Positions 1 through 31,200 are shown, counted from the stretch's first letter. The stretch is 64,000 bases of DNA from Larimichthys crocea (GCF_000972845.2 NC_040012.1:10533927-10597926), one strand, 5' to 3'. Made by a program: numbers and translations. The notes: generated from the letters alone by a model not told the origin.

Positions 1-3000
1 GTGGATTTAAGGGCCGGCTGATGTGTAAACCAGAGGTTGCAATGGTGACTAAGGGCTGAGCAACAGAGTAAAGCTCACTAACCCAAACCCCAGGGCTTTT
101 GTAGAATATTCCTTTTATGGGGTCTCTCTCCGTGAAGACTCCAGCGGAGCAGAGTTGCTAGAGACATGACTAAGGCAGTAACAGAGTTGTTGGCAAGCAA
201 TGCTGCGAAACAGTGGTTAGACCTACACAGAAATGAGCCTGTCAGCAATGGGGCTAAAAATAAGAAACCCTTAAGCAGAAAGGCTGCCTCAAAGAGCGTC
301 TATCTCCTTTTTGTTTAGATGAAGTGAGGAGTCCAGTGAGTGAGAGTTATCTGTGCTCTGTGTTGATGTGCTCCAACCTGGGCCTGCTGCTCTGCACTGG
401 GAAAGAAAGCCCAACAGGGGATTCCCAAGTCACAGCTGCTTTCTCCTGCTGGAATGATGATGTGTGAAATGTGTGGGTTTCTTCGCTTGTGGTTGTTGTT
501 TTTCTTTCTCTCTTCTCTGCCTCTCTTCTTTTCCAGGCATGGCTCAGTGACGGTCAGAGTGGGGCGGGTGGTGGTGAGGTGGTGGTAGTGGTGGGGGTGG
601 GGGTGGGGGGGGACATTGAGCAGTGAGTTAACAGCAGTGCGCCTTACCGCCCACTCCCTCTCCAGTCTTCCTTTCGTGCTTCCTGTGGGATTGAAGAGGA
701 GTATCGTTTTAACAGGGAAGGAGAATGAAGAAAAAGAAAGAGGGGAGGTTGGGGGGGGGTTGTCTTGGCTAGAATGGGCTTCAATAGGGAGAATGCCTGG
801 ACGTTAAAGAGGAAGTGGGTTGAATGTTGGAACATTTCAGGAGAATGGTGGGTGCATTATTGGAATTTAAATGGGGCTGGGGCTAATGGAGGTTGTGTGA
901 GTTTTGGGTAACAGGAGTGGGATTGTTTGGTTCCTTCATGGAGGACTAATGGCCTTACCAACAGGGCATGTGGGAGAATTATCTGACTAATGATATGTAT
1001 CGCTTGATTATTTGGGGCCATCATTTTGAAACTCTTGTATACTGGTCACATCTGGAGAGAACTAGGAGTGCAGCTGTGTTTAACTAATGCCAATAAATCA
1101 ACCTGTTGCCTAGTAATTTGTGCCTTTTTCAATGATCATTTATGGTTTTTTAAATCTATTTTATCACTATTGGGGAATGAACGCATCATTCACTATTGAG
1201 ATAATGTGCCGTAGTCTTTAACCCCATGTACATGGATAGTATCTGTATGCTCTATATTAATTTAAAACCACAAATTTAATAAATAAATTGATCTGAAAGT
1301 TAAAACTGGTTCTGGTTCTGGGATGTGGACAATTTTTGATGTCACAAGGTCTTAGAAATGGTGATCACAGTATGCAAGAGTGTGAGTATACATGCTGTAT
1401 TCCTGTGTTTGTGCAGAACCTAAATCCACGGTTTCCTCACGCTGAGGTGGAGAGTAAACATTATGATGGGCCCAGCCACAGGTATCTGGAGTGTCTCACT
1501 GACTGGTAGAGAGTGCTCTTCAGGAGCAGAGAGTAAACATTAGCCTTTTTGGTCTTTATTTGGTCACTTTGCCTAGCTTTTAACAGACTAAACTTCACTG
1601 ACTGTGCTCTAACTCAGGCAGGGCAGAGTTGAACTGTTTCAGTGGGATGCTTCATTTGCGTTTGTGTTCTACAGCAGGCTGCTCCAACGTTTTGTCCCCT
1701 TTGTTAGCCTTCAGGGAAAGGTCAGCAATGTTCATACATCAAGCGTAAGGCTTTACACCCGGTTTCCACAGTTTGACCCCACAGTCGGCTCCTATGTCCC
1801 ACATCTACGCCTTGGTTAGCTAAACCACAAACCACTCCTGACTCTCCTTTTTTTTCCCCCCGTCACACTTCCTGTCCACCCGTTCTCCAGAACATAACGT
1901 TGTGTACTAATACTACGTCCTCCTCCTCCGCTGGAGACGACAATCAGCTGCCATCTGCTTCAGCATCACAGGGTAATGTCTGCAACTGACCCTGTGCAAA
2001 GATCAACTTCCTGAGATGTCAAAGGGACTTGTGTTGTTGCATTCACTGGGGATAAGAAGGGAAAGTGGGGGGGTATCCTCTCGTCCTTACTGCCCCCTTT
2101 TTTTTCTTTTCTGAGGCCCCAAGATGTTTTCTCTAAGGGATTGGTGCATCTCCCACGCAAAGGAAGATTGTGTTTCCCCTGTACAGAGAGCAGGATATCA
2201 GCTACAGAGTATATGAACATAGTACACCACCCGAAGAACTCACACATTTTTACTCGTGCTGCCTGCTGGTTTCGCCTATGATATGTGATCTCCTCCTGAC
2301 TTTGAGCGAGTCAGAAAAAAGTATGAAATGAATTTACAGAGAGAATTTTTAAAAAATGGCTTTTGTCCCCCTTCATTTACTGATAGTGGGCTTCCAGAGA
2401 TTTATGCTTCTCTGAAATCTGAAGGCTGAGAAATTTGAGCTAATGCGAGTGAGCTACGACTTAAAACTGAGGCCAATAAAAGCAGAACGTGTATTTTTTT
2501 TCTTTGTAATATCACCATTTTTTTGCAGACATATAAGGGACTTAACCATAATTTACCTTTTAAGGGAATAAATCTCTGCATCGATTTTGTTATCAGTGGA
2601 GAAACGCTGCAGATTGAGTTACATAAGATACTTTGCCGTAATGCTGTTGACTTGGAGAGAGAAATAAACAAGTCATGTCAGTTAGCATTGTTACTTCCCA
2701 TTAATTATGTATAAGTTTTCACATAATGTCATTATCAGACTCTGGACACAGCTTAATTGAATTGCAGGTAGTGAATAAGAGGAAGAGAAAGCAGCAGGGC
2801 CATTTCTGTTGTCTGTAGAAAGCCATGAAGCATGATGATTTAAATGTATAGTAGACGGCTCAGTGTAGGAAAGGAAACCATTAGATGAGTTAGAGAAGTT
2901 TTTGCTGTGTCCCTGGAAGGTTTAGTTTACATTTGTGGACATTCAGTATTTCCTCTCGTGGCCAGAAAAATACAATGTTTCATCCAAACATTTAAATGCA

Positions 3001-6000
3001 ACCTCAAAATGTGAATTTATTACAGACTTTCACCCTTTTCCTTTGGTTGGTTTCGGTACTTATCAGTGAGCATTTGATCTTACCGTGTTTAGTAAATGTG
3101 TCTCAAATGTTTGTAACTTTTGTCTAAATTTTTGGTTTTATAATCTGCTTCACATGTTCCCCTTTTTCTCTGTCAAATAAGTTTTTCAGCTTCAAAGTTC
3201 AACATTTTGGATAATAAACATCAGAAACACCTTTAGCATAGACTTTATGTAATCCAATACATACAGTAAATGCCACCTTTGGAAAGCTTTTAAAGGCAAA
3301 GTTTGGAAAAAAAGATCTACACCACTTTCATATTTGTCCATTAGCTTTGCACGTAGTAGAAGAAATGTCATTTTTTTCTAGTTTTAGTATTAATTTATGA
3401 TCTTGCGCTTTTAATACATGATTGAACAGACTTTTAAGCATTATATAATAAGATTCGAGCAATTAATCATCAATTATTTACAGCTCTTGAAGTAGTTCAA
3501 ACACAGATCTGACCCGCCTTCTCTGTAACAGTAGCATGTGAATTCTCAACTCCAGTGCAGTATTTCAGTGTGTATTGAGTGCAGGCCTGAGCAGTGAGCA
3601 AATGATCTCACAAAACGAGCATGTGCAACTTATTTTTTTGTAGTCGCACAGATCCTGTAGCCTCAAGAAACAAATATCTACCACACACACCTTGACTTCC
3701 AAGTAAAGTCCCCAAGTAAACATCAAAAGAGTGATATGTGACCGCACATTTCAACAAGTTTAGATGACTAATGATCAGGTTTATCGAGTCTTTTGTCAAG
3801 CTCTGATCGGTGCAGCGCAATCCGAAGAATATCTTGCACAGTATTACACACTCACACACATGTCAGTACACATACACACACCCCCACACCCCCACACCGA
3901 GGTAGAGATATACCAGATCCGCCACTCCTTGCTCTCTGAGTTACCTTCTGGACATTTTAGTGACGACAATACAGCTGGAGGAAGTGAAGCAATCGGTAAT
4001 TAGTCTTTGTCACAGTATCAGTTACGTCATTGCAGGCCCCACCTTTGCATTTTAGCAGTTTGTAGACAGTAAGCTGTGTTTTTAGTATGTTTGATGAGTC
4101 AAAATTGAATCACATGCTCTGGAAAAAGACAGTTCCCTGTAATTTCCAGTCTGTCTGATCTTTCCCATAATAGCTGTTGTTTGTATGTCCTAGCAGAAAG
4201 GTAGTTTGCAAGTTGCACAACCTTTTTATGACACATCTAACTCTACAATTTTCATTTGTATAGTTCTGTTTTGTAGTTTTTTTAGGTAGAAGTATGAAGT
4301 CATATTTTAGTTGTAGCTACACCCTGATCTTGTTTCTTTCTCATGTGTTGGAGCCCGATGAGGAAGTCAGTTTATGGTTGTAGAATATCAGTTCATTTAC
4401 CACCTGCATGGAGTTATGAAATCAACTGGACAGAGGAGAGTTGTTTACAGTGGTTATACTGCTGCTTGCTTGAGCAATCAGCAGTTTTTTTTTTTCTTCC
4501 TTGTGCGCCACACAAGGCTGAGCCTCTGGTGCAGGAAATTTGTTGAACCTTTACTCACCTGCCTCATGCAGCCTTTACTGCTCATCATAAATATTAACTG
4601 AACAAAACATTCAGACAGGAAGCAGGCTGTATGAATGCAGCTGGGAGATACACATGTGCATCTATGTACCCTACATAGTAAAACAAAAGATGAATGAACC
4701 CCATAGCATCCTCATTAGTGTTCATCGTTTAGGATGTCCAAATCTGGTTGATTAATATGCACAGGCGCACAGTCATGACAACCTTTTTGTTTATTACAGT
4801 TTGGTTTCTCAGTCTGAGCAATAATTAGGGGGCTAATTACATCTCACATGGCTCCTCTAATTAAAACGGTCAGCCTGCTTTTGCTGGTCTGCCTCTGTTG
4901 CCGGGGCGTTAGGCTGCTGGACTGCAGGGTTCATGTCAGCGAGATCCCTCAGGGATAAACTAATGAGGAAGAAGAAGAGGGAGGGTGAGAGACAGCTGTT
5001 TGTGCCTAATTCTCACTGATTGGGTGCTCAACTGCTGTCAGTTTGTGTGAATTCAAAACAACAACATGTGTTAAAAGCAAAGTGGTCCAGGAAAAGTACA
5101 AAATATTGATTTCAGATCGTTTTTTTAGCGAGAAAGATGATCATCTTTTTTCTTCAATTCGAACAGTCAGAAATGCCTCGGTGCAATTAAATTAACTGTT
5201 GTGTACAGTGTTTTTGCGAGGTGTGTCTCAGAATTTGGAGCACATGTTTTGGCTTTGTTTGCAGTCAAGAGCAGACACGTTTTGGAATGTGACCCAAGAG
5301 ACATTACAGCAGCACCGCAATTTCTAATAAACAGGAGGGAGAATCTTCTGTTTTTTTTGGACCCGTTGCTTAAACTGAAACACAAACATAAGAGAAAAAT
5401 CAATTATATGCTTATTATGTGTGAGTACAGGCGTGTATGTATGGCTTCGCGCGTGTGTGTGTGTTGCAGGGGTGTCACTGTGTTAAACACAGCTGACTCT
5501 ATCTTCAATGCCAGTGAGAACCTGTCTGACCAGCTCAGGGGACAGAACAGAGGAAGACGACCTGATTTTTCACGAAACACATTCTTCCTTTAAAACTACA
5601 AGAAAAAAGCTCCTTGTGTCTTCGGCACTTATCAGTAATAGCGCCTTACTTATCCAAACACTTTATTGCATAATGTCAGATAGGCTACATTATCAGCCCA
5701 TAATTGTAGTCCTATGAATCTCTCCTGCAATGGTTTTGTTGTTCTTGCAATATAAAACTCGAGAGAAACTGCATGAATCAGCATTTGATTTAAGCTTAAA
5801 GTTGTTATTTAGTCATGTCATGAACTTGCCCCAAAATCAGATATGCTTAAACAAGGGTAAAGTTATTGAGACAGATATTAATTATGAGACTTAGAGGTCT
5901 AAAATTCCCCCCAAAGAAACACACTGACAAATCTCATGGAATCTGTGACACACCAAATCTTTTCTCTGAAATGACACAACGAGTTTGGAGACGCTGGTCA

Positions 6001-6381
6001 CAGTGGTTGTTTTAACTAGCCCGCATAGCTGTGGAAAGATTCAGGCCTTTGCCAGTGTAAATACAGCCAGCTCACTTTGACTCATGAGCCAGAATTTGCT
6101 TCGTTGCTGAGATTTGATTCCTATTGTAGATGTAACCCAGTTCGTGTATTTTCACATGAAAGCTGGCCAAGTTATGGCTGTCCAGATCAAATTCACAAAC
6201 AGAGACACACACAGAAAGGCATAAATTGAGCCAGTGTGTTACATAAGGAGTGAATGTTTCTGACTGATAGCACTGTGAGCCTTGGATGAATTCTTTTGTG
6301 ACATTGCAGATTATTTACCACCACTTTGCATCTTATGTTTCAACATTCAAATAAATCCAAATTGTTTCTTTGTCCCTGCAG
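1..6381. other. Region upstream of egfr exon 2 (probably egfr intron 1)
   Basis: No coding exon could be supported. The first egfr exon seen starts at 6382 with a phase-1 acceptor, so this stretch is most simply part of the first intron, which is very long in other vertebrates. It contains a G-rich run (575-612), a CA/CCCCACA low-complexity tract (3845-3898) and a cluster of three TAATTA sites (4822-4863). No signal-peptide exon ending in a phase-1 donor with a charged tail typical of EGFR exon 1 was recognised. Confidence 0.6.
4822..4863. promoter_or_regulatory. Cluster of three TAATTA homeodomain-type sites
   Basis: TAATTA occurs at 4822-4827, 4834-4839 and 4858-4863, with start-to-start spacings of 12 and 24 bp. 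TAATTA is the core recognised by many homeodomain proteins. The flanks (about 4745-4930) are less AT-rich and carry no repeat I recognise, so this could be an intronic enhancer. Function is inferred only. Confidence 0.3.
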
Positions 6382-23744
<17,363 letters not shown>

Positions 23745-24940
23745 GGACTTAGTGGATACAGACAAGAAATAGACTGTTTTCTGTTCCAATAAGTGAGGAC
23801 ATTGATGTCTTAGCTGGGAGAGCATAGATAAGTGGTACCATCAATAATCATATATGTTGTATCCTGTCTTACAGAGTCAGGTGACACTTTGTGCAGCTTC
23901 CTGTGTTGTTTGCATGCAGTCATACTTTTCACGCAAAACCCCTCTCATTCCAAAGAGTTTTTTTCTCACCACCAAACTAAAATGACTCTTTCTTGACGAA
24001 AGCTGGACTGAGGTTGATGCATACATGACTCAGTTGATCTGAGAGTTGCTGTACCAGATACAGACATACATATTGTAACCCCTGTCAGAAAAGTGAGTCT
24101 CCAAAAGACTGCTAATAAAATGATGCAAATGTCTCCATTTTGTAGGAGGCAGAAGCTCTATTGCAAAGAACAGAAACTGGCAGCTTAACACCAAAACACA
24201 ACCTATGGTAAATGTGCGAAACATAAGTCAGATACACAATCAGTCAACGGTATTGGTATGTTGGGATTCAAACACACAGTGGTGCTTTCACTTGACGCTG
24301 ATGTGAAGCCTCAGAACATTCTTCTGTGGTGAAGTCATGATTTAAAATGGAGGTTTTAAGAATAAAATGATGGCTTGACTGTTGTAGTTGTGGCCTGACG
24401 ACACTCATCTTGAAGGATGAGTTAATGAGGAAACATAATGTTGCAATGTATAGAATGTATATGGGAATACTATTGAATTGTAGCATTTAAAATGTTACCT
24501 TTTATTCTCTATGACAGTTTTGTATGTATTACAAACTGCTTGCTGGAGTTTCCTGTGTCCCCTGATGTGTGATATCACACTAACTATGTAGAGAATGTAA
24601 TGGTAAATATCGCAAATGTGATTGTGGTCGTATTCACACTGCTGTGTTTTACAGTTTAAAACCTTCAGCACTCCTGTAGCATGAAGCATATTTGTGTGAA
24701 CCCACAAAGATAGCTAAACTCTGAGCTCAGTATGGCTTAGTTTGTGTACCGAGGAAGTTTGTTTTTCTTGACTTTGTGCAGACAGTATTTTGCAACACTC
24801 CGACTGCACTCACAGCTAATCAACTTTCTACTGATCAATATGTTGACATGACAGCAAAAAACTTCCATCAGGAAAACCGCTGAGGGGTAAAAACCACCAC
24901 TTCCAAATACATTTCAATAAAGTTGTCACTATTTTTAATG
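23745..24940 (+). other. egfr: Probable egfr 3' UTR
   Basis: No coding potential. AATAAA-type signals occur at several places; the one at 24916-24921 is followed by a T-rich stretch and is a reasonable main site. UTR extent is inferred. Confidence 0.5.
24916..24921 (+). promoter_or_regulatory. egfr: Candidate egfr polyadenylation signal AATAAA
   Basis: Canonical hexamer about 1.2 kb after the stop, with T-rich sequence downstream (from 24932). Earlier AATAAA copies near 24114 and 24362 are alternatives. Confidence 0.4.
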
Positions 24941-24941
24941 T

Positions 24942-26423
24942 TTTTTCACTTGCTGGTTGAACTATCTGAGGTCATGTGAGTTTGATTTTAGTATTTCCCT
25001 GTAAAAAAATGTTGTTTTATTTGATTTGACTCTATGTCAAGTCACAAACCAAGAATGTTTCTGATGTTTGTGGTCTAATGTATCTATATTATTACCTGGA
25101 GACTTTTTTTTTTTTTTTGTAACTAAAGTATGGACCGTTGTTCCACACAGGGTGTTGACATCATATCTATGAATCTGCTCCTAGCTTTAAAGTCTTGTAG
25201 TCTTGCAAGAGCATTAACTTTTCCATTATTATTCCTAGTTTTAAAGGAATATACTATTGTAGCAGCCTGTACGCCTACTTTTGCAGATTTTACACAGGTA
25301 CATGTACAGAAAGTAGTGATTATGCTTCAGTATACCCCAAAATAGTCACGTATAATTTATACTCAGTACACAGTTTTGTTACATCATACATGATTATGCA
25401 CTTAATCCTGAATTGTAATTATTACATTCAAAAGTGAACATGAATAAATCTTCTTTTTTTTTTCTATGGAAAAACATTTTGTTTTTTTTTCTTTTCTCCC
25501 ACAGTTTTAACAAGGTACAGGAAGAAGAACTCAGAACTCAAGGATTCAATCATCTACTCAGTCTTTTTTATCTTAATGCCAACAGCACTTCAAGCAGCAG
25601 CTTGATGAAATGCCTTTAGCACATAATCAGCTGAATAAGAGCAGCGTCAACCTGGATACTTTGCCAGTTCATTAAAAGTGATTTGAATTCATGAATTTAA
25701 AAGACTCTGTAGTTACAGTATGTCAGCTTGGACACCATGTCGTGACTTGAAACCACCTCTGATGAGACAAAAGGAGCTTGATTAAGGGACAAAACGGTTC
25801 CTTATTCTCCTAAATTTGCCTTTATGTTTCTGATTAGACTGTTGTGTTGTTGACTTGTAACTGAGGAGTTTAACACTTCACTTCTACTCAACGGCCCTGT
25901 TCTAAGAGTTTACATATAAAGACCCTGACGTCTCCATAACATTACATATAACACAAAAAAATCACAGTCTACCACTAATCTACTCATCAGGACTGTTTAG
26001 GTTTGCTTTGATCAGATGTGGTTGTCAGTTTCCCCTTACTTTACTTCAATCATTAACAATAACAGAGAGAAAGAGGATGTGCTTACATGAAAACGTTATT
26101 GTTTATCTTCTGAACAATAAAAGAGCACACATGTATCAAACAGGCTTCTTGTTTGAAGTGGAGGTTGTGTCAGTTTACTGTTTAATTCAATATGGACAAT
26201 GTCAAAATAGGTGTAACAAAATCAGAATTGTTGTAAAGTTAGTGTTCAGTAGTATCTTATTCATATTAATCTTAATATGGTGTACAGAATTTTGGTGTTC
26301 ACAGCTAGTTTTCTCATTATTGCAAGCACCACAACCAGTGTGGCAAAGCTAAATCTATGAAGATAATAACGTCTATATCGCGTATTGTTATTGTTATGTC
26401 CATCCGATCATCTGTTACAGAAT
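24942..26423. other. egfr-npc1 intergenic stretch
   Basis: AT-rich sequence with T-runs (25107-25121, 25451-25490). No gene or RNA could be supported. Confidence 0.65.
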
Positions 26424-26895
26424 GAGCCTCCTCTCTCTGCACAAAGGGGAGTCATTACACAGAGGTATGACATAGCCTGTGACTTGACTTGGAATTGACT
26501 TGACCTATTACATGATTTGACTTGACTTGACCTGACTTGACATGACATAGTCTGTGACTTGACTTGACTTGACTTGCCCAAGAGCCTCTTCTCTCTGCAC
26601 GAAGGGGAGTCATTACACAGAAGTATGACATAGCCTGTGACTTGACTTGGACTTGACTTGACTTGACATGACATAGCCTGTGACTTAACTTGGACTTGAC
26701 TTGACCTATTACAGGAATTGACTTGACTTGACATGACATAGCCTGTGACTTGACTTGACTTGACTTGACATAGCCTGTGACTTGACTTGACTTGACATGA
26801 CATAGCCTGTGACTTGACTTGGACTTGACTTGACCTATTACTTGACTTGACTTGACATGACATAGCCTGTGACTTGACTTGACTTGCCCAAGAAA
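26424..26895. repeat. Compound ACTTG-based tandem repeat
   Basis: Built from GACTTGACTT pentamer runs alternating with GACATGACATAGCCTGTGA modules. A larger unit repeats at 158-bp offset: GAGCCTC...CTCTCTGCAC with GGGGAGTCATTACACAGA begins at 26424 and again at 26582. The array makes long spurious reading frames on the minus strand (Gln-Val-Lys-Ser-type repeats), which are a by-product of its composition. Diffuse ACTTG units continue to about 26968. Confidence 0.9.
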
Positions 26896-27056
26896 AAAAT
26901 ACTTGGGACTTACTTGTGAACTGAAGGTTAAGACTTGAGACTGGCACGTCTTACTTGTGTGTGACTTGGTCCAATGTCTGGTGGCCTCACCAAACTTCTT
27001 TGTGGAGGTTCTGGGGGACAACTAGGTAGTCATCAGAATCTATTCTAACAGCTGTA

Positions 27057-27233
27057 GTGTCTCCTCGGCGCCTCTTGGTGGCAGCACTGAAGGAACATTT
27101 TGTCTCCACCCCCCTCCCCATACAAACAAACCGACGAAGAAGAAGAAGAAGACCAAACAACCATCAACAAGACCTGGGAAAGTTTCGCAGCGCTGCCCGT
27201 CACTTCGGCTCGATCGCTTCAGTCAGAGGCACC
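27057..27233 (+). promoter_or_regulatory. npc1: Putative npc1 core promoter / 5' UTR
   Basis: Directly upstream of the npc1 start. More CpG-containing than its surroundings, with no obvious TATA box, ending in GGCACCATGG, a strong Kozak context. The transcription start is not determined. A CTCF-like motif lies at 27071-27084. Confidence 0.4.
27071..27084 (+). promoter_or_regulatory. CTCF-like motif at npc1 promoter
   Basis: CCTCTTGGTGGCAG matches the CTCF core except at two positions and sits 150 bp before the npc1 start codon, between two independent genes. Confidence 0.3.
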
Positions 27234-27311
27234 ATGGGAGGCTCACCGGGGAGAAACGCTTCGTGTATACTGCTCTTCATCGTGCTCCTGGCAGGGGAAC
27301 ATTTCCGATGC
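27234..27311 (+). CDS. npc1: npc1 exon 1: signal peptide
   Basis: 78 nt. Start chosen for its strong Kozak context (ACCATGG) and because it gives [11 protein letters not shown] then the hydrophobic [10 protein letters not shown]. An upstream in-frame ATG at 27057 exists but encodes no recognisable NPC1 sequence. Donor GTGAGT. Confidence 0.92.
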
Positions 27312-28175
27312 GTGAGTGAAACTCGACGTTTATAAGTCTCGTGATTAAAAACGTGACTCAGCTTCGGTTGCTAGGCTGTTTACAGGGAGGCGGTTAACGA
27401 CGGTTGGCTTGTTGTCGGTTGTTTTTTTTAGGGTTTTCAACTCCTATTTAACGATTAAAATAACGTTAACCGGTAGCTTTTAAAGTTTTTTTTAATAGTG
27501 TCTCCGAAATAGCAGCAGCTTGTGTTTATTCACTGGTTGTAAACGACGGCGGCACAGCCTTGTCGTGTTAGCGAGAGAGCCGAAAAAATGAGAGAGGGAG
27601 ATAAGAGGTTAGTTAGCTGTGACATTCCTCAGTGTAGATACAGCTCACACACAGGAGCCGGTGTCGAAACAAGTTGTGTCACCGAAACCACCGTAATGTT
27701 TCAATAAGTTAGCTATCAGGGTAAGAGCTTGACTAGATGTGTTCAAGTTCTACATGCACATCAAGTACTGCGTTTCGTTGCCTTGTATTTATACATGTGT
27801 AATGACGGTAAATTGAATCTCAAGTTCATGTTGTTAAAAAAAAAAAAACACACACTAAATCAGGTAACAAGTTCAATGGGTTTGAATTATTTAGCTGTAT
27901 GCCGGTTAACGTGAGGTTGTAGGTTTAACTGTGTATACAGCTGCATTAAGACTGAGAACAACATCTAAACTAGTAGTAATAAATTGTTATTATTATTATT
28001 ATATACTGTTATTAACAATAACATTACCACCATCTTGCCACTGCACCTTATCCACCTATTTATCTTGTGTTTTTTAAGTGTCCTTGTCCCATTCTGTGTT
28101 TTATTTTGATTTTTTTTCTACCTCAGTATTTTATTCTATTGTATTTTTATTGTATTCAAATATACCGGACATCTA

Positions 28176-28221
<46 letters not shown>

Positions 28222-31200
28222 AATGAATAATATATAAACAAGTAAGTACATAGAAATTACAAGAGAGAAGACAACAACAACATTTTGGGGTATTTACTTT
28301 ATGATATTGATGTTTACAAGTACAGCAGATGATGGGCGTAAAGGTGTAATACATTTTACAAATGTGTCCTCTTCTAGTTCAATCGGGAGAATGTTATTTG
28401 TTAATAAAGGCCTTATTAATTATGTCAATACAATCAACAATTGAGGACATTTCCAGGTAAAGATTACAATTAAGATTTAAAATAAGCCATGGTGCAGAAT
28501 CCTGTGTCACATGTTTGATTGGATCAATCAGATGTCCTTAATCACTCACTTGTCATCAGTAGTCTCAGTGTAATTAGTTTACACAGAACTTCTTAGAAGC
28601 TGTGCTAAAACACCAGAATCTGATTAATCATTACTTGTTTGGAGATAACACAGTTTGCAATAGGTAGAAATATTGATTATTTGGAGGCTGCGCTGAATAA
28701 GCAGAAAGGATTTTACAGAAAATGTGTTTCTGGTGCAGGATTCGGGCTTATTCATCAGGTTTCTGTTTACTTAGAACAAGTCTTGCAGGGTTCTGGTACT
28801 CACTCAGCACAAACAACAAGTCTCTTACAGCTAGTCTTGCAAGTGAACTTTAGACAAATAGTTGGTTAGAGCTAGTCTGCAACTTCATAAAACTCCACCT
28901 GAAGACGATGACAGTCAGAGGCTACCCTTGAACTCAATCCCATCCCACAAGGCACAAGTAGGACAGAGTGTAACACTGAGTTTACTCGTTTGTAGAGTAA
29001 GTGAATTAACTTCCCCAAGTCAGCCATCCCGATGAAGAACACATGAGACTTCTGATGCTGAGTAGACACATGAAAAACTTTGACAGATGAAGCAATAAAC
29101 TGTATTAAAAGTACAGTAAATATTTTGAAACAATGGTATTTGTATGTTATTGTATTTTCTCTAATATATCTGATTTAAAGCAAACGTTCCAAGTGATCAT
29201 GTGATCTTGTTTGTAGCCATAACAACAGTGGTTGAATTGCATTGTTGCCATGGAAATCTCACCACAGTTCTCGTTTTTCTTTTTCTTTTTTTTGTGCCTT
29301 TCTTGACGTAAAATGTCGGGTTAGTCAAGATAACATTTTGCGATATGACTAATCATACTCTCTGTGCTTTAAGGCTGCCATATTATTTTTGCAGAAGTGA
29401 AATTTGTATTTTCAGACAGATGGTGCATGCAATAATAGAAATGCAGGATATGAAACATGCCCTGAGGTTTAACCTGAAAAGTATAAAACCTCAAGGTACA
29501 AAGGTACAGATTTAACCTAACCCTCTGAATGGTTCAGTCCTTTTGTGCATCTAAATTAAAGTCACATGGTCGATTGTAACCTTTAGAGGAACTCAGCGTG
29601 TTTTGGACTATCTTATGACCTTGTTCTTTTTCACATTAAATAAAAATAGCAGTAGCAGCTTCTGTCAGTAAAAAGTTTAGTGTAAAAAAAAAAATACTGC
29701 ATGCAGACCAGCACATGAGACAAAAAAAGCACAAATGATCACCGTGTTTCTGTTGTCTTTCTGTCAGGTCGAAGCCGAGCACTGCGTGTGGTACGGCGAG
29801 TGTGGGAAGGTTGAAAAGCATCCTGAAAAAAAGTACAACTGCAACTACACCGGCCCTCCTAATCCGTTACCCTCTGAGGGTTATGACCTTCTCACGGTAC
29901 ATACAGCGTCTTGACACGTTTTTCTTGTTATTGCTGACATTTGATGCTTGAATCTTTTTTTTTTTTCTTGCATGCTTCTGCTTTTCAGCAGTACTTTATT
30001 TTGCACCGTGGAAATATTCTGTGAAAGTGACGTCATTGTTTGTTTTTTTTGTTTGAATGCAGGAGCTTTGTCCTGGATATGACTATGGAAACCGAAGCCT
30101 CTGCTGTGATGTTGACCAGTTGAACACTCTCAAAGGAAGTCTACAGCTGCCCCTTCAGTTCCTGTCTCGGTATGAACTGCAGTTATAACATTAAGTATTG
30201 AAGCACATGACAAGGAAGGGCATTATCGTTTATCTTCTGAATTTTAGAACACAAAGAGTAAATTGTCCTTCCTAAATGACATGTATGGACATGCAAGCCA
30301 TCTCTAACCAATTGTTAGAAACATGTAAATCTTTCCATGTTTCAAATAATGATTTAGAGATTGACTGGCTCACAAGAAATATGACTATGATTTAAAGAGT
30401 TACTTCACTGGCTTTGCTTTTACCTTGTTTATTCCATTTCAACTATTACACACTTAAAATTTACCTTTGTTTTATTTATTAAGTTATTCAGTGATCCTTT
30501 TCTTTTTTTCAAACTTCTGCTTTCTGCCCTTGCTTTGTCTGTGCGCAGGTGTCCGGCCTGTTTCTTCAATCTGATGAATCTCTTCTGTGAGCTGACATGC
30601 AGCCCACACCAGAGTCAGTTCATGAATGCCACCAAGGTTGACACGTCCAATGTGCTTGAAGTGCAGTACTATATTGGAAAGACATTTGCGAACGGTGAGA
30701 TGTTGATTTAGACATGAGAAGCAGCGTCACCCTAAAAATTTTTCCATGGCATGTCATATCTGAGTAAATCTCACAAGTTCCCTATCTTAACATGAGGTCA
30801 TGCTCTCAGTTGTGTTGTTCTGCAAGTGACTAACGGTCATACATTTTTCAGCCATGTACAACGCCTGTAGCGACGTCCAGGCACCCTCCAGCAATGTAAA
30901 GGCCTTATCGCTGCTGTGTGGGAAGGAGGCAAAGGACTGCAATGCCACTAACTGGATCCAGTATATGTTCAGTATCAGCAACGGACAGACTCCCTTTCCC
31001 ATCATTCCGATATTCTCAGGTAAATTATATCGTAGCACTTTTGTATATTAGGTCATGATCCTGCTGCTAAAAATATCGCTACTGCTTCCTTTTTTTGCAA
31101 GCTACAGATGTTTATATTTGCTACATCTGTTGGTCTTTGTATGATTAATTCACCACGCTGTGCTTTGCTGTTTCTTTGCTCTAGATGTCCCAGTGTCTGG

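Noticed and set aside
454..587. A short frame MMMCEMCGFLRLWLLFFFLS that looks like a signal peptide and could have been egfr exon 1
   Set aside because: The hydrophobic run is a pyrimidine tract ending in TTTTCCAG, i.e. acceptor-like sequence. The frame then turns into low-complexity Val/Arg codons and lacks the expected phase-1 donor after a charged tail.
26408..27021. Two long overlapping minus-strand reading frames with Gln-Val-Lys-Ser repeats
   Set aside because: They arise from the ACTTG tandem array, which stays open in several frames. No start context, splice sites or family similarity.
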